A DNA stretch of 64,000 bases from Agarivorans sp. Toyoura001 (GTDB taxonomy: Bacteria > Pseudomonadota > Gammaproteobacteria > Enterobacterales > Celerinatantimonadaceae). Below are positions 49,409 to 56,679 of the stretch, one piece after another. A model generated the notes under the pieces. That model saw nothing but the letters and a program-made list of their open reading frames with translations. It made no database searches and had not been told where the DNA came from. The number at the start of each line of letters is the position of its first letter. The stretch's first letter is position 1. A program made the position numbers and the translations under genes. The stretch is taken from assembly GCF_005405585.1 (NCBI RefSeq), contig NZ_BJEQ01000008.1, forward strand, positions 62,001-126,000. Direction: 5' to 3'.

Positions 49409-49960
49409 ATGAAAGGGCTGAATATTGGGTACATACGAGTAAGTACCGCCGAGCAGAAAACTTTAAGGCAGTTGCACGGCATAGAGCTTGATATAGTTTT
49501 TGAAGACAATATTTCTGGCTCTGTTAAACAGCGACCTGGATTAGACGGGCTACTTGCACATATTCGATCTGGGGACGTTGTTCACGTTCATGACATTTCA
49601 CGTTTAGCAAGAAATACTGGGCATTTGCTCTCCCTCGTCGAGTTGTTCCTATCTAAAGGGGTATCACTACACTTCCACAAGGAAAATTTAGCCTTTACCG
49701 CCGATAATTCCAGCCCAATGAACCAACTTTTACTCACCCTATTAGGCGCTATTTATCAGTTTGAACGCGCGATGATTCGAGAGCGGCAAGCCGAGGGCAT
49801 CGCATTAGCCAAAAAGCGCGGTGTATACAAAGGGCGAAAAAGTACAATTAATAAAGACGCTGTAGTGGAGTTGAGGCTAGCAGGTTTAAGTTACAGAAAG
49901 ATCGCTAAGGAGCTAAGAATAAGCTTGTCGAGCGTGCAGCGAGCCTTGAAAAAGCCATAG
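49409..49960 (+). CDS. serine recombinase (resolvase/invertase)
   Basis: This 183-residue protein has the serine-recombinase start GYIRVSTAEQ, with the nucleophile Ser, then FEDNISGSVKQRPGL, HDISRLARNT and the ERAMIRERQAEGIALAKKRG helix, ending with a C-terminal HTH (LAGLSYRKIAKELRISLSSV). This is the small resolvase/DNA-invertase type that acts on short paired sites. The start at 49409 follows AGGTGA. It is not an integron integrase, which is a tyrosine recombinase. No partner transposase is intact nearby, so it is either an orphan or part of a decayed element. Confidence 0.9.
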   Translation: MKGLNIGYIRVSTAEQKTLRQLHGIELDIVFEDNISGSVKQRPGLDGLLAHIRSGDVVHVHDISRLARNTGHLLSLVELFLSKGVSLHFHKENLAFTADNSSPMNQLLLTLLGAIYQFERAMIRERQAEGIALAKKRGVYKGRKSTINKDAVVELRLAGLSYRKIAKELRISLSSVQRALKKP

Positions 49961-50170
49961 CATTATGGTGTTCCTCTAACCTACTCTGAAGTTTATGAGC
50001 CTCAGCGAAAAGGGCTGTAAATCCTAAATTTCCCTTCAAAAAAATATTTTTGAGTAAACGCGACAATTGAGCCAAAAAGTTTGACTACATAAGGTTGGTC
50101 TTTTTTCCTCGGCTGCAAATTTGTCAGACATTCAGCTCTTGATTTAATGGCTAGGCACTAAATCAACCGA

Positions 50171-50425
50171 GGAAATATGATGTTTTCAAACTTAGAGGTA
50201 GCTTTACTCGTTGCATGGCTTGATGGTAACGACCTTGCAGCGCGAGATATAGCAGCAATGCTGGATCCTTACGTTATCTACAAATTACCTAAGAAGTATT
50301 TACAATCAATCACACCCTTTCCTGACATCGATGAGTTCAATTGTATCGTTGAAATTATTAGTGAAAAGGTAAAGTTAGAGCTGGCTCGCCATCCTAAATT
50401 GAATCGAAATATTTCTTCAAATTAG
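50171..50425 (+). CDS. hypothetical protein (about 82 aa)
   Basis: This frame starts at the ATG pair at 50177-50182 after GAGGAAAT, a good ribosome-binding site. The product is acidic to neutral with LVAWLDGNDLAARDIAAML and a C-terminal charged helix, and has no membrane segment. It lies just upstream of the broken IS91-type transposase. An AAGGGC...GCCCTT hairpin follows at 50437-50458. No family is recognised. Confidence 0.5.
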   Translation, partial: GNMMFSNLEVALLVAWLDGNDLAARDIAAMLDPYVIYKLPKKYLQSITPFPDIDEFNCIVEIISEKVKLELARHPKLNRNISSN

Positions 50426-50481
50426 TGAGAGTAACAATAAGGGCTGCTAGGCGGCCCTTGTCGGCGAACAATAAAGTTTGA

Positions 50482-51054
50482 TCAGTTTTCAACTCGTATT
50501 TGGACAAAAGTGTGGTTGAGCAGTCACTTGTGAAAAGGTACTTGTTTAACGCCTTTGCACTGGCCAAGGTATGGCGAGGGAGAATGCTGGATGCGATTAA
50601 CCACCACAAGGCGCTGCCTCTGCCCAGGGCGATACCTGCTAAGTGGGTGGTTGATTGTCGCAACGTAGGTTTTGGACTGCCCGCGCTACAGTACTTATCT
50701 CGCTACTTGTATCGCGGTGTATTACCCGATAACGACATCATCAGTACCCATAACGGCCAAGTGAGTTTTAGGTATCAAGATAGCCAAAGCCACACCACCA
50801 AAATCCGCACCCTGCCTACCTTGCAATTCTTAAAGCTTATCTTGCAGCATGTATTACCCAAGGGATTACAGCGGGTGAGAGATTATGGTTTCTTGCGGGG
50901 CAACGCCAAACAGGTATTGCGGCGCATTCAGTTACTACTGCGAGTGCCTCAACGCGTTAACCTCACCGCGCTCCAAACCGACAACAGCGCGACCCGGCCA
51001 TGCCCTTGCTGCCAACACCCCATGCACTGCACAGGCATAAGCCGAACGAGCTAG
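50482..51054 (+). pseudogene. IS91-family transposase, C-terminal fragment
   Basis: The frame reads the C-terminal third of an IS91-type transposase: LQYLSRYLYRGVLPDNDIIS, VSFRYQDSQS, LPTLQFLKLILQHVLPKGLQ and RVRDYGFLRGNAKQVLRR, ending in a cysteine-rich CPCCQHPM tail. These belong to the replication-type (HUH, Y2) transposases that move by rolling circle. A stop precedes the readable part, and the catalytic N-terminus with the tyrosines is missing, so it is a dead fragment. The 3' end of the element is intact to 51309. Confidence 0.88.
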
Positions 51055-51309
51055 CCGAAAGGCGAACAGTATAAGGATAATGGCAGGGCTTAACACGAGG
51101 ATGAAAATACACAAAAAATAACAACTTAGCACTACGCCAAACGGGTAAGGGCTTAACGCCGTTGACCCCGTCTTAGCCAAACTCGCCTTGCGAAAACTAA
51201 CAAGGCCTTGGCCCCGCCAACATCAACACCGTTATTTACTATAGAAGGGAGCATCGGGCTTGTTCAACACCCGAATAGGGTGTCGGCTGCGCGACACCTA
51301 TTCTTATTC
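50482..51309 (+). mobile_element. IS91-type element, truncated, with its 3' (origin) end
   Basis: Downstream of the transposase fragment the element continues to a hairpin-rich end at about 51267-51309. Short stems CACCC/GGGTG and GTGTCG/CGACAC are followed by CTATTCTTATTC. That end abuts the AGCTAAC core of an attC site. The same end sequence occurs at 56631 in inverted orientation. Confidence 0.75.
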
Positions 51310-51316
51310 GTTAGCT
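51310..51316 (-). other. attC: truncated attC site (R'' core only)
   Basis: AGCTAAC on the minus strand overlaps the stop codon of the membrane-protein cassette. Immediately beyond it the IS91-type end begins, so the rest of the attC site has been lost. Confidence 0.6.
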
Positions 51317-52174
51317 CCGTCTCTCTAATAACTTTTTGAACTTCTGTATAGCCATTATAATTTCAAAGTAGAAAGGTATAGTTACATACCATGAAGAATT
51401 AACGACAACATCATTTTTCAACCTCTTCATTTCTTCTGAGGAAGGGCTACTAGAAGCTAGTTCACTATAGTTAGTATGCAGGACAGAACGAACAGCCCAA
51501 AATTGATTCATTTCTAACATTCTAATCTCACGAACTTCAAATGGAAAACTGCTTATTAGTACAAGCACCGATACTACAAGGATTCTGATCACTGCCCCTG
51601 TATCTATGTAAATGTGAGGAAAATAAAAACTATGAAGAACTAAGAAAACAACAACGAAGTACATTGAAAACTTGGAAAAAGTGGCAACATAATCTGGAAG
51701 CATATTTTTAATTTTAAAAAGGGAGTCATACTCTTTATGTGTTCTTAACATCTCGGCTTCCATGACATAGCTTGATTGAATGCTATCTATATACGGGCGC
51801 CTGCGAAGTAGTATGAGCTTCTCGGTGTCAGACAAATGCTGAACTACACTACCAGAAACAATGATGATATTTAGGGGTAAATTACAAATTAGTACGTAGA
51901 GTGGACTTCCTAAAACGTAGAGTAGCAGCACCATGGATACCAAAACGAATACTGTAGGGGCAAAGCTTAGTTCATACTGCTTTAGGACGTCCTGTAGTTC
52001 ACTATATCTGGCTGCATATTGATCAATATGAATTATTATGTTGTCCACGGCAATACCCAGTAAAGGCGGTGAGATTAACTGAACCAATATGTAGCTAATC
52101 CAGAACATCAAAACTGGTCGCCATAGAAACGTCCACAGACTTTCTGCGGATGAATATAATTCCGTAAACTTCAA
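51311..52174 (-). CDS. integron cassette: membrane protein of unknown function
   Basis: This 287-residue protein has four or more membrane helices (for example PVLMFWISYILVQLIS, FVLVSMVLLLYVLGSPLY, FSMYFVVVFLVLHSFYF, VIRILVVSVLVLISSFPF) around a cytoplasmic-looking middle part. It probably starts with TTG at 52174, which has AGGAGG five bases upstream; the preceding attC core is 15 bases away, as in typical cassettes. Its stop overlaps the R'' core of the attC that the IS91 end has cut. No family is recognised. Confidence 0.65.
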   Translation of the reverse strand: MKFTELYSSAESLWTFLWRPVLMFWISYILVQLISPPLLGIAVDNIIIHIDQYAARYSELQDVLKQYELSFAPTVFVLVSMVLLLYVLGSPLYVLICNLPLNIIIVSGSVVQHLSDTEKLILLRRRPYIDSIQSSYVMEAEMLRTHKEYDSLFKIKNMLPDYVATFSKFSMYFVVVFLVLHSFYFPHIYIDTGAVIRILVVSVLVLISSFPFEVREIRMLEMNQFWAVRSVLHTNYSELASSSPSSEEMKRLKNDVVVNSSWYVTIPFYFEIIMAIQKFKKLLERRS

Positions 52175-52188
52175 TACATCCTCCTAGG

Positions 52189-52295
52189 AGCTAACGCCTG
52201 CTTCATCGGCATATTTAGTTAGCGCTCTTTTTGCGCTTTTGTTGTTCTGCAAAAAACGGATCAACTACAATGTCCCTTGCAAGCGATAGTTAGGT
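52189..52295 (-). other. attC: attC site of the HExxH cassette
   Basis: The 107-bp site has R'' ACCTAAC (minus strand) and R' GTTAGCT, the TAAC...GTTA core pair of attC sites. The arms are partly complementary (CGCTTGC near R'' and GAAGCAGGC near R'). It separates the 52346 gene from the next cassette. Confidence 0.82.
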
Positions 52296-52345
52296 TTGTT
52301 CGCAGCAAGTTAGAATCTGGTTTATTAAATAATAAAAAACCTGAT

Positions 52346-53317
52346 TCATTTAACATGTATATATAGTCCAGTGCCATTCTCGCTTTGAGTTCTCTCTAAA
52401 GTTAGGCCGAAACCGTTAAACATACTATCAATAACTTTCACTATATCGTCGAATGCATCGTAGCTTTCAATCAACCCTTGCTCATATAATTCTGTAACAA
52501 TTTTAAAGCTAGCTCCTAATTGATGAAGCGTATCCGATAACTGACTTTCTTTAAGACTCTTAGTGATATTGGGGAAGCAACTTTCTAAGTCGAAACCAAG
52601 TGCATCAACACACCCAAAGGCATATGCATACGCATTTGATATAAGCTTAATTCTATTCTTAACAGCTAAGTACATTTCATTAAGTGGAATTAAGCGATGC
52701 TGATACTTACTAATTAGAGATTCTATTTCGTTTGGAACTTCCTTGATTATCGTATCCAATTGTTCAAGGAATAGCTCGACTGTTTCATCTGGAGCTGACG
52801 ATGCCGATTTATAATTAGCCAGATATTCTGACCAAGATCTTTTGGCTGACATTAATAGAGCATCATCATAATCATCAAATAAAAGAGAACCGTCTAGTTG
52901 CTCCAAAACATTCTTCTCATGAACATGGATCAACTCATGATGAATTCGGTGTAAAACAACAGGTATGTTGTCTTTTCTAATTTCACACCGACCATCACTA
53001 TTGAACCACTCATAGAAAAAATTAATGCCGAGTACAAGCGTAAACTCTTCACGAGTACCTTTCGTTACTAATTGTGCTATAGCTATCGCTTGTTTGGATT
53101 CGGTAAATGAAGAAGGTGATATATGACCGTATTCCTCGGTCACTTTCTTTAGCGCACTTGCAAAATCGAATGAGATCAATACTCTCTTTAAACCTGTTAA
53201 ATCAAGTTGGTGCTGCTGATGTAAAGCTTGAATAGCACTCATCACGCTATTACCCAAAGAATTTGCATCTGCTTCATTAGAAAAGTTTTCAAGTGATACA
53301 GTAAGATCTGGTTCCAT
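52346..53317 (-). CDS. integron cassette: HExxH-motif protein, possible metalloprotease
   Basis: This 323-residue soluble protein has IHHELIHVHEKN near residue 130, a HELIH zinc motif of the gluzincin type, and a downstream SWSEYLA segment whose Glu could be the third ligand. The rest is helical and acidic with no clear family. ATG at 53317 follows AGGAG and lies 15 bases after the previous attC. A host-targeted or phage-triggered protease is one possible role, but I cannot tell. Confidence 0.7.
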   Translation of the reverse strand: MEPDLTVSLENFSNEADANSLGNSVMSAIQALHQQHQLDLTGLKRVLISFDFASALKKVTEEYGHISPSSFTESKQAIAIAQLVTKGTREEFTLVLGINFFYEWFNSDGRCEIRKDNIPVVLHRIHHELIHVHEKNVLEQLDGSLLFDDYDDALLMSAKRSWSEYLANYKSASSAPDETVELFLEQLDTIIKEVPNEIESLISKYQHRLIPLNEMYLAVKNRIKLISNAYAYAFGCVDALGFDLESCFPNITKSLKESQLSDTLHQLGASFKIVTELYEQGLIESYDAFDDIVKVIDSMFNGFGLTLERTQSENGTGLYIHVK

Positions 53318-53332
53318 TGCATTCTCCTAAAA

Positions 53333-53458
53333 ACCTAACGCCCAATTAAGGTGTGAGCCACGCTACCACGATACTCAATTGGGACGCCGCAAACACTAGA
53401 CTTGACCTAAACCAAAAATGCCAAGCGTGGGGAATCACTCTTAAATTGTTTGTTAGCT
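53333..53458 (-). other. attC: attC site of the SIR2-like cassette (Vibrio-repeat type)
   Basis: The 126-bp site begins AGCTAACAAACAATTTAAG on the minus strand and ends CCTTAATTGGGCGTTAGGT. This closely resembles the attC repeats of Vibrio superintegrons, with CAATTTAAG pairing to CTTAATTGG. R'' overlaps the stop codon of the SIR2-like gene. Confidence 0.9.
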
Positions 53459-54355
53459 TAATACCCAAGGAGTTCTGTAAAGTTCATCATAAGACTGTTC
53501 ATGTACTACCTGAACACCAACACTGTCTAAGAACAAATCTTGCCCTGTTGGTAATGGTTTTCCATTAGCATGAACAAAGTATGCTCTTTTTCTACGTTGA
53601 GGGAACTGATTAAAGTACTTTGCTCGTTCTATCAACAACCATCGTAAAAACACTTCGGTTGTATCTAAGCCGAGCCCAATAAAAACTAAGTCGTTATTAA
53701 AAACAACGTGCAACCAGCTTTGATAACCTGACCACTCATCAACATTTTTTCCCGAGAACAACCTCGATTCATTTCCTTTATGGATTAATCGTCTAGCCTT
53801 CTCGACAGAGCCCATGTAGTGAGACAACCCCAATCGTATGCTTCGACTGTATCTCTGTATTCCATTAATATGCCAGATCGCAAACTCATTAGCGGGATCA
53901 TGTACTTTATGATCAGAAAAGTAACTTTGCCATGGATAAAAGTCAGTAAAGGACTTTGAATCAAAGTGTGTGATGTCGCTTGTGATATTTGAGGACAATG
54001 TTTCCTCAAAGTTTGTTGTAAGTATTGGTACACCCTGAGACTGAGCCCATTTGGAAATCGAGATATGATGATCTTTAGGTGCCCAACTGCTCATTAACTC
54101 ACAAAACTCTTTTTGTAAGTTGATTTCGACAGACCTCTTCGTTAGATCAAGAGCATCATAAAACTCAGTAAGCGAAATCCCGTCGGGAGCAGACATCTGC
54201 TGTGCAGACACACTGTGCTTTTCCCAAAGCTCCAGTAGCATTTTATCCCAAGAGTTATTCCCATCAGCTTTAGTACTGTTATAACGATTAATGCCATTAC
54301 CAATTACGAGCGCTGGCTTTAGGTTTTCGTCACTTAGGATATCTACTAATTTCAA
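53453..54355 (-). CDS. integron cassette: SIR2-like domain protein
   Basis: This 300-residue protein has SIR2-type NAD-binding features: LVIGNGINRY near residue 16, LTTNFEETLSS near 112 (the conserved TTNxE), IWHINGIQRYSRSI and FIGLGLDTTE near 223. Proteins of this SIR2_2 type are known in phage-defence systems, where they deplete NAD+. It probably starts with TTG at 54355, with AAGAGGT upstream. Nothing beyond the SIR2-like domain is seen. A defence role is inferred from the family and its place in an integron array. Confidence 0.82.
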   Translation of the reverse strand: MKLVDILSDENLKPALVIGNGINRYNSTKADGNNSWDKMLLELWEKHSVSAQQMSAPDGISLTEFYDALDLTKRSVEINLQKEFCELMSSWAPKDHHISISKWAQSQGVPILTTNFEETLSSNITSDITHFDSKSFTDFYPWQSYFSDHKVHDPANEFAIWHINGIQRYSRSIRLGLSHYMGSVEKARRLIHKGNESRLFSGKNVDEWSGYQSWLHVVFNNDLVFIGLGLDTTEVFLRWLLIERAKYFNQFPQRRKRAYFVHANGKPLPTGQDLFLDSVGVQVVHEQSYDELYRTPWVLS

Positions 54356-54371
54356 ATTTAACCTCTTATTA

Positions 54372-54446
54372 AGCTAACGCCTCAATAACCGGCGCAGCTT
54401 TGCTGCGTCCGGCGCCGCAGGCGCGAAGTTGATTGACTTGTTAGCT
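54372..54446 (-). other. attC: attC site of the DUF4145 cassette
   Basis: The 75-bp site has R'' AGCTAAC (overlapping the gene's stop) and R' GTTAGCT. Inner arms ACGCAGC/GCTGCG form a further stem. It is shorter than its neighbours but has the right core pair and spacing. Confidence 0.82.
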
Positions 54447-55151
54447 TTGCTCTTCACGCTGCAAATCTTCTGGTTCTCTTCCGGCTTCTTGTAAGAGTGT
54501 TAAAACAGAGCCTCTATCGTCATAGAAGTCCTCAAGGATTCGCTGGCAATAATGACGACAAGCTTCTACGTCTTCTTCAGGAATCTCTTGCCATTCATCG
54601 TGAAGAACATCATTGCCTAAAACCCTTATTTCGTCATGCGCCCTTCTTTTTCTTGCCTGGGTAATGACGCCATCTTCGGCTGCAGCTTCAATCTGCTGGT
54701 ATAAATTCTTTTCTTGATTAGTTTTATAACCGTTTGCTCTCATTGTTTTGTCTAGGACTGATCGAAACAAGCCAGCAGCGGCGCGAAAACAATTATTATC
54801 AAAACATTCTTCCGCTTCGCGAAACTCATTCGCGATTCCTCGCGGGGTGTCGGCAGGTATATCTAAGCGTTGTTTTGATTCCGGATAGAAATTGGCAAGC
54901 CTATTATACGACCCAGGATAATCTTCGTAGTTTTTATAAAGAATTACTCCGTAGGCACCCATCCCACAGCCTGCGCATCTGAATAATCTAAAGTCGCGTT
55001 TACAAGTAGTTCGCCAAGGATTGTTATCGGTGGTATCAGTTATTACGCCAATTTCACGCCCACCGACTTGCCACTCAAACGTACTTCTGCCTCCTCGACA
55101 TCCCGGACAATGGGCAACAATCGATCCTTGTTTTTCATTAAGTTGAGCCAT
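54441..55151 (-). CDS. integron cassette: DUF4145 domain protein
   Basis: This 236-residue protein has an N-terminal four-cysteine zinc-binding region (HCPGCRGG and RCAGCGM) and a C-terminal DUF4145 domain: EAEECFDNNCFRAAAGLFRS, then DEIRVLGNDVLHDE. DUF4145 is a HEPN-like helical domain; the IRxLGNxxxH motif is its usual mark. Such proteins often sit beside restriction or toxin genes. ATG at 55151 follows GGAA. The exact role is unknown. Confidence 0.82.
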   Translation of the reverse strand: MAQLNEKQGSIVAHCPGCRGGRSTFEWQVGGREIGVITDTTDNNPWRTTCKRDFRLFRCAGCGMGAYGVILYKNYEDYPGSYNRLANFYPESKQRLDIPADTPRGIANEFREAEECFDNNCFRAAAGLFRSVLDKTMRANGYKTNQEKNLYQQIEAAAEDGVITQARKRRAHDEIRVLGNDVLHDEWQEIPEEDVEACRHYCQRILEDFYDDRGSVLTLLQEAGREPEDLQREEQS

Positions 55152-55173
55152 TGATGATTCCTATTTTTTGTGA

Positions 55174-55279
55174 AGCTAACGCCTGCATTTGCGGCTTGGG
55201 TGAAATGGCGACTTTTGTGCGTATTTTTTGCACAAACGGTGACAGTTTACTCAAGTCAGACAAGATGCACTTGTTAGGC
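55174..55279 (-). other. attC: attC site upstream of the DUF4145 cassette
   Basis: The 106-bp site has R'' GCCTAAC and R' GTTAGCT on the minus strand. TGCAT near R'' pairs with ATGCA near R'. It closes a cassette whose gene would be the 163-aa ORF at 55425, although a 145-bp gap separates them. Confidence 0.82.
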
Positions 55280-55424
55280 AAACTAGCCTCAACTTCATCT
55301 GGTGCCGACAAGAATAGCCTTGGCATTACCTTTCTCTTTGAAACTAAGAAGCAACAGGTAAGGAGCTAAAAACATGATCCCGAAATAGCGACAACAATGA
55401 TAACACCGTCATTTTTCACAGCCA

Positions 55425-55916
55425 TTATTTGTTGTGCATTAAGGTCCATGGATCATCCAAATTGTTAAAATAAATTCGACAGTTTTCTAGCTCTGAAATA
55501 GTTCGGAATAGGACGACATAATCATCACACATTTTGTTGGCTGCATTAACAAAATCAACCATCTCATTTCTTAGCATTTTGTGGCCTGTTTTTATGCCAA
55601 TAAAGTCCCGAAAAACAGCCCCTTTTGGGTAACCGTTTGGGCCCTTTTTTATGTGCTTAGTGGTAGGCACTGAGGACCTTTTTCTGTAGGTGATTTGGCG
55701 AAAATAGAAACAATGTCTCTCGAAAACATGATCGCCCACTTTTATCGAAAAAGTTTTGAAATAGATTTCCCTATATCGAAATCGGAAAAGGGGATTGGCC
55801 TTTTTGTGCTCCATGAGCGCCTCAAAATTTTCTTGATTGTAAAGAGCTACCCGTTGCAATAGTACCTCCATTGCTATCCGATATTGCGTACTATAAGGCT
55901 CAAACAGTTTGTCCAT
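55425..55916 (-). CDS. hypothetical protein (163 aa)
   Basis: This soluble basic protein has MDKLFEPYSTQYRIAMEVLL at its start and TTKHIKKGPNGYPKGAVF near residue 95. GGGAG precedes the ATG. The YFRQIxYRKR...KHIKKG pattern followed by helices faintly recalls MobI-like mobilisation proteins, but I would not rely on it. Upstream are iteron-like direct repeats and a 25-bp tandem array, unusual for an integron cassette. It may be a plasmid or element gene trapped in the array. Confidence 0.5.
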   Translation of the reverse strand: MDKLFEPYSTQYRIAMEVLLQRVALYNQENFEALMEHKKANPLFRFRYREIYFKTFSIKVGDHVFERHCFYFRQITYRKRSSVPTTKHIKKGPNGYPKGAVFRDFIGIKTGHKMLRNEMVDFVNAANKMCDDYVVLFRTISELENCRIYFNNLDDPWTLMHNK

Positions 55917-55949
55917 ATCTATCTCCCAAAATTACATAAAACTAGGCAT

Positions 55950-56080
55950 AAAAAGCATGTGCAGAAAAACACGAAAAAGCGTGTGCAAAAAACGCCAGAA
56001 TCACCAATCATTTCACAAAACAATAGGACCAATTTCCCGTGTGCACTTCTCTAAGAAAAAGCGTGTGCAAAAAGCATGTG
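55950..56080. repeat. iteron-like direct repeats upstream of the 163-aa gene
   Basis: Four copies of AAAAAGCRTGTG are present at about 55950, 55974, 56056 and 56069; three continue with GCARAAAA. ATCACCAAT occurs twice more within the same stretch (near 56000 and 56084). The spacing is not constant, but the motif GCRTGTGCAAAAA recurs in the same orientation. Such repeats are typical of replication or mobilisation control regions. Confidence 0.7.
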
Positions 56081-56373
56081 AAGATCACCAATTCAGCAAA
56101 CTGCACATTTCACCAAAAATTTCTGATTTGAGGCGAATTGGCAACTATCTAGTCCCAAAACATACATAGTCAAAGTTTTAAAATGTTATTGTAGACGGGT
56201 GAAAAATAAATTTTAGTAACTGATTTTCGAACACGTATCGCCCCCTTTGTTGATAACTCTAATTTTTACGACCTGTTTTTTTTCCTCGGTTTTTTGAATC
56301 GCAAATATCTGCAATTTGCACTAAACAGCCTTGCTGTAAATAGCTCAATAAGTTCTGCTTCGTTAGCAAAGGG

Positions 56374-56505
56374 TGGTGCCAAATTCTGGCACCAAAACTG
56401 GCGCCAAATTCTGGCACCAAAACTGGCGCCAAATTCTGGCACCAAAACTGGCGCCAAATTCTGGCACCAAAACTGGCGCCAAAACTGGCGCCAAATTCTG
56501 GCGCC
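56374..56505. repeat. 25-bp tandem repeat array, about five copies
   Basis: Four exact 25-bp units (56381-56405, 56406-56430, 56431-56455, 56456-56480) each contain TTCTGGCACC and ACTGGCGCC, followed by shortened units to 56505. The motif GGCGCC is itself palindromic. The unit is not a multiple of three, so the frames that cross it are not conserved as protein. It lies about 460 bp upstream of the 163-aa gene. Confidence 0.92.
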
Positions 56506-56598
56506 AAATCAAAGAGTTGATCAGCAAAAAAAATGCATGAATTGACCGAAAAAAAAGCCCGAAAAAATTGGGCTTGATGTGGGCGTTTTGACCGCCTC

Positions 56599-56630
56599 AT
56601 TTAACTAGGCGAGCAAAGATGCCTTATAAC
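56599..56630. other. attC core-like sequences at the break of the array
   Basis: ATTTAAC (56599-56605; GTTAAAT on the minus strand, a perfect R' consensus) and TTATAAC (56624-56630; an R''-type core on the plus strand) lie close together. The second directly borders the IS91-type end. They may be remnants of one or two attC sites at the point where the cassette orientation changes. Confidence 0.45.
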
Positions 56631-56679
56631 AAATAAGAATAGGTGTCGCGCAGCCGACACCTTATTCGGGTGCTGGAGG
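56631..56679 (+). mobile_element. IS91-type end fragment
   Basis: AATAAGAATAGGTGTCGCG and the following CAGCCGACACC...ATTCGGGTG repeat, in inverted orientation, the end of the IS91-type element at 51309. Here too it begins immediately after a TAAC core. Only about 50 bp remain before the IS4-type element. Confidence 0.72.

Noticed and set aside
49409-49960. integron integrase
   Set aside because: The protein is a serine recombinase by its YIRVST motif; integron integrases are tyrosine recombinases.
55138-55326. 62-codon frame on the minus strand
   Set aside because: It runs through an attC site, which explains the sequence, and its ribosome-binding site is poor.
56374-56505. CRISPR array
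   Set aside because: Units are directly contiguous with no unique spacers and there are no cas genes, so it is a plain tandem repeat.
56259-56600. 113-codon frame on the minus strand across the 25-bp tandem repeat
   Set aside because: The repeat unit is not a multiple of three and the product is a low-complexity string; no other support, although its ATG touches an attC-like core.
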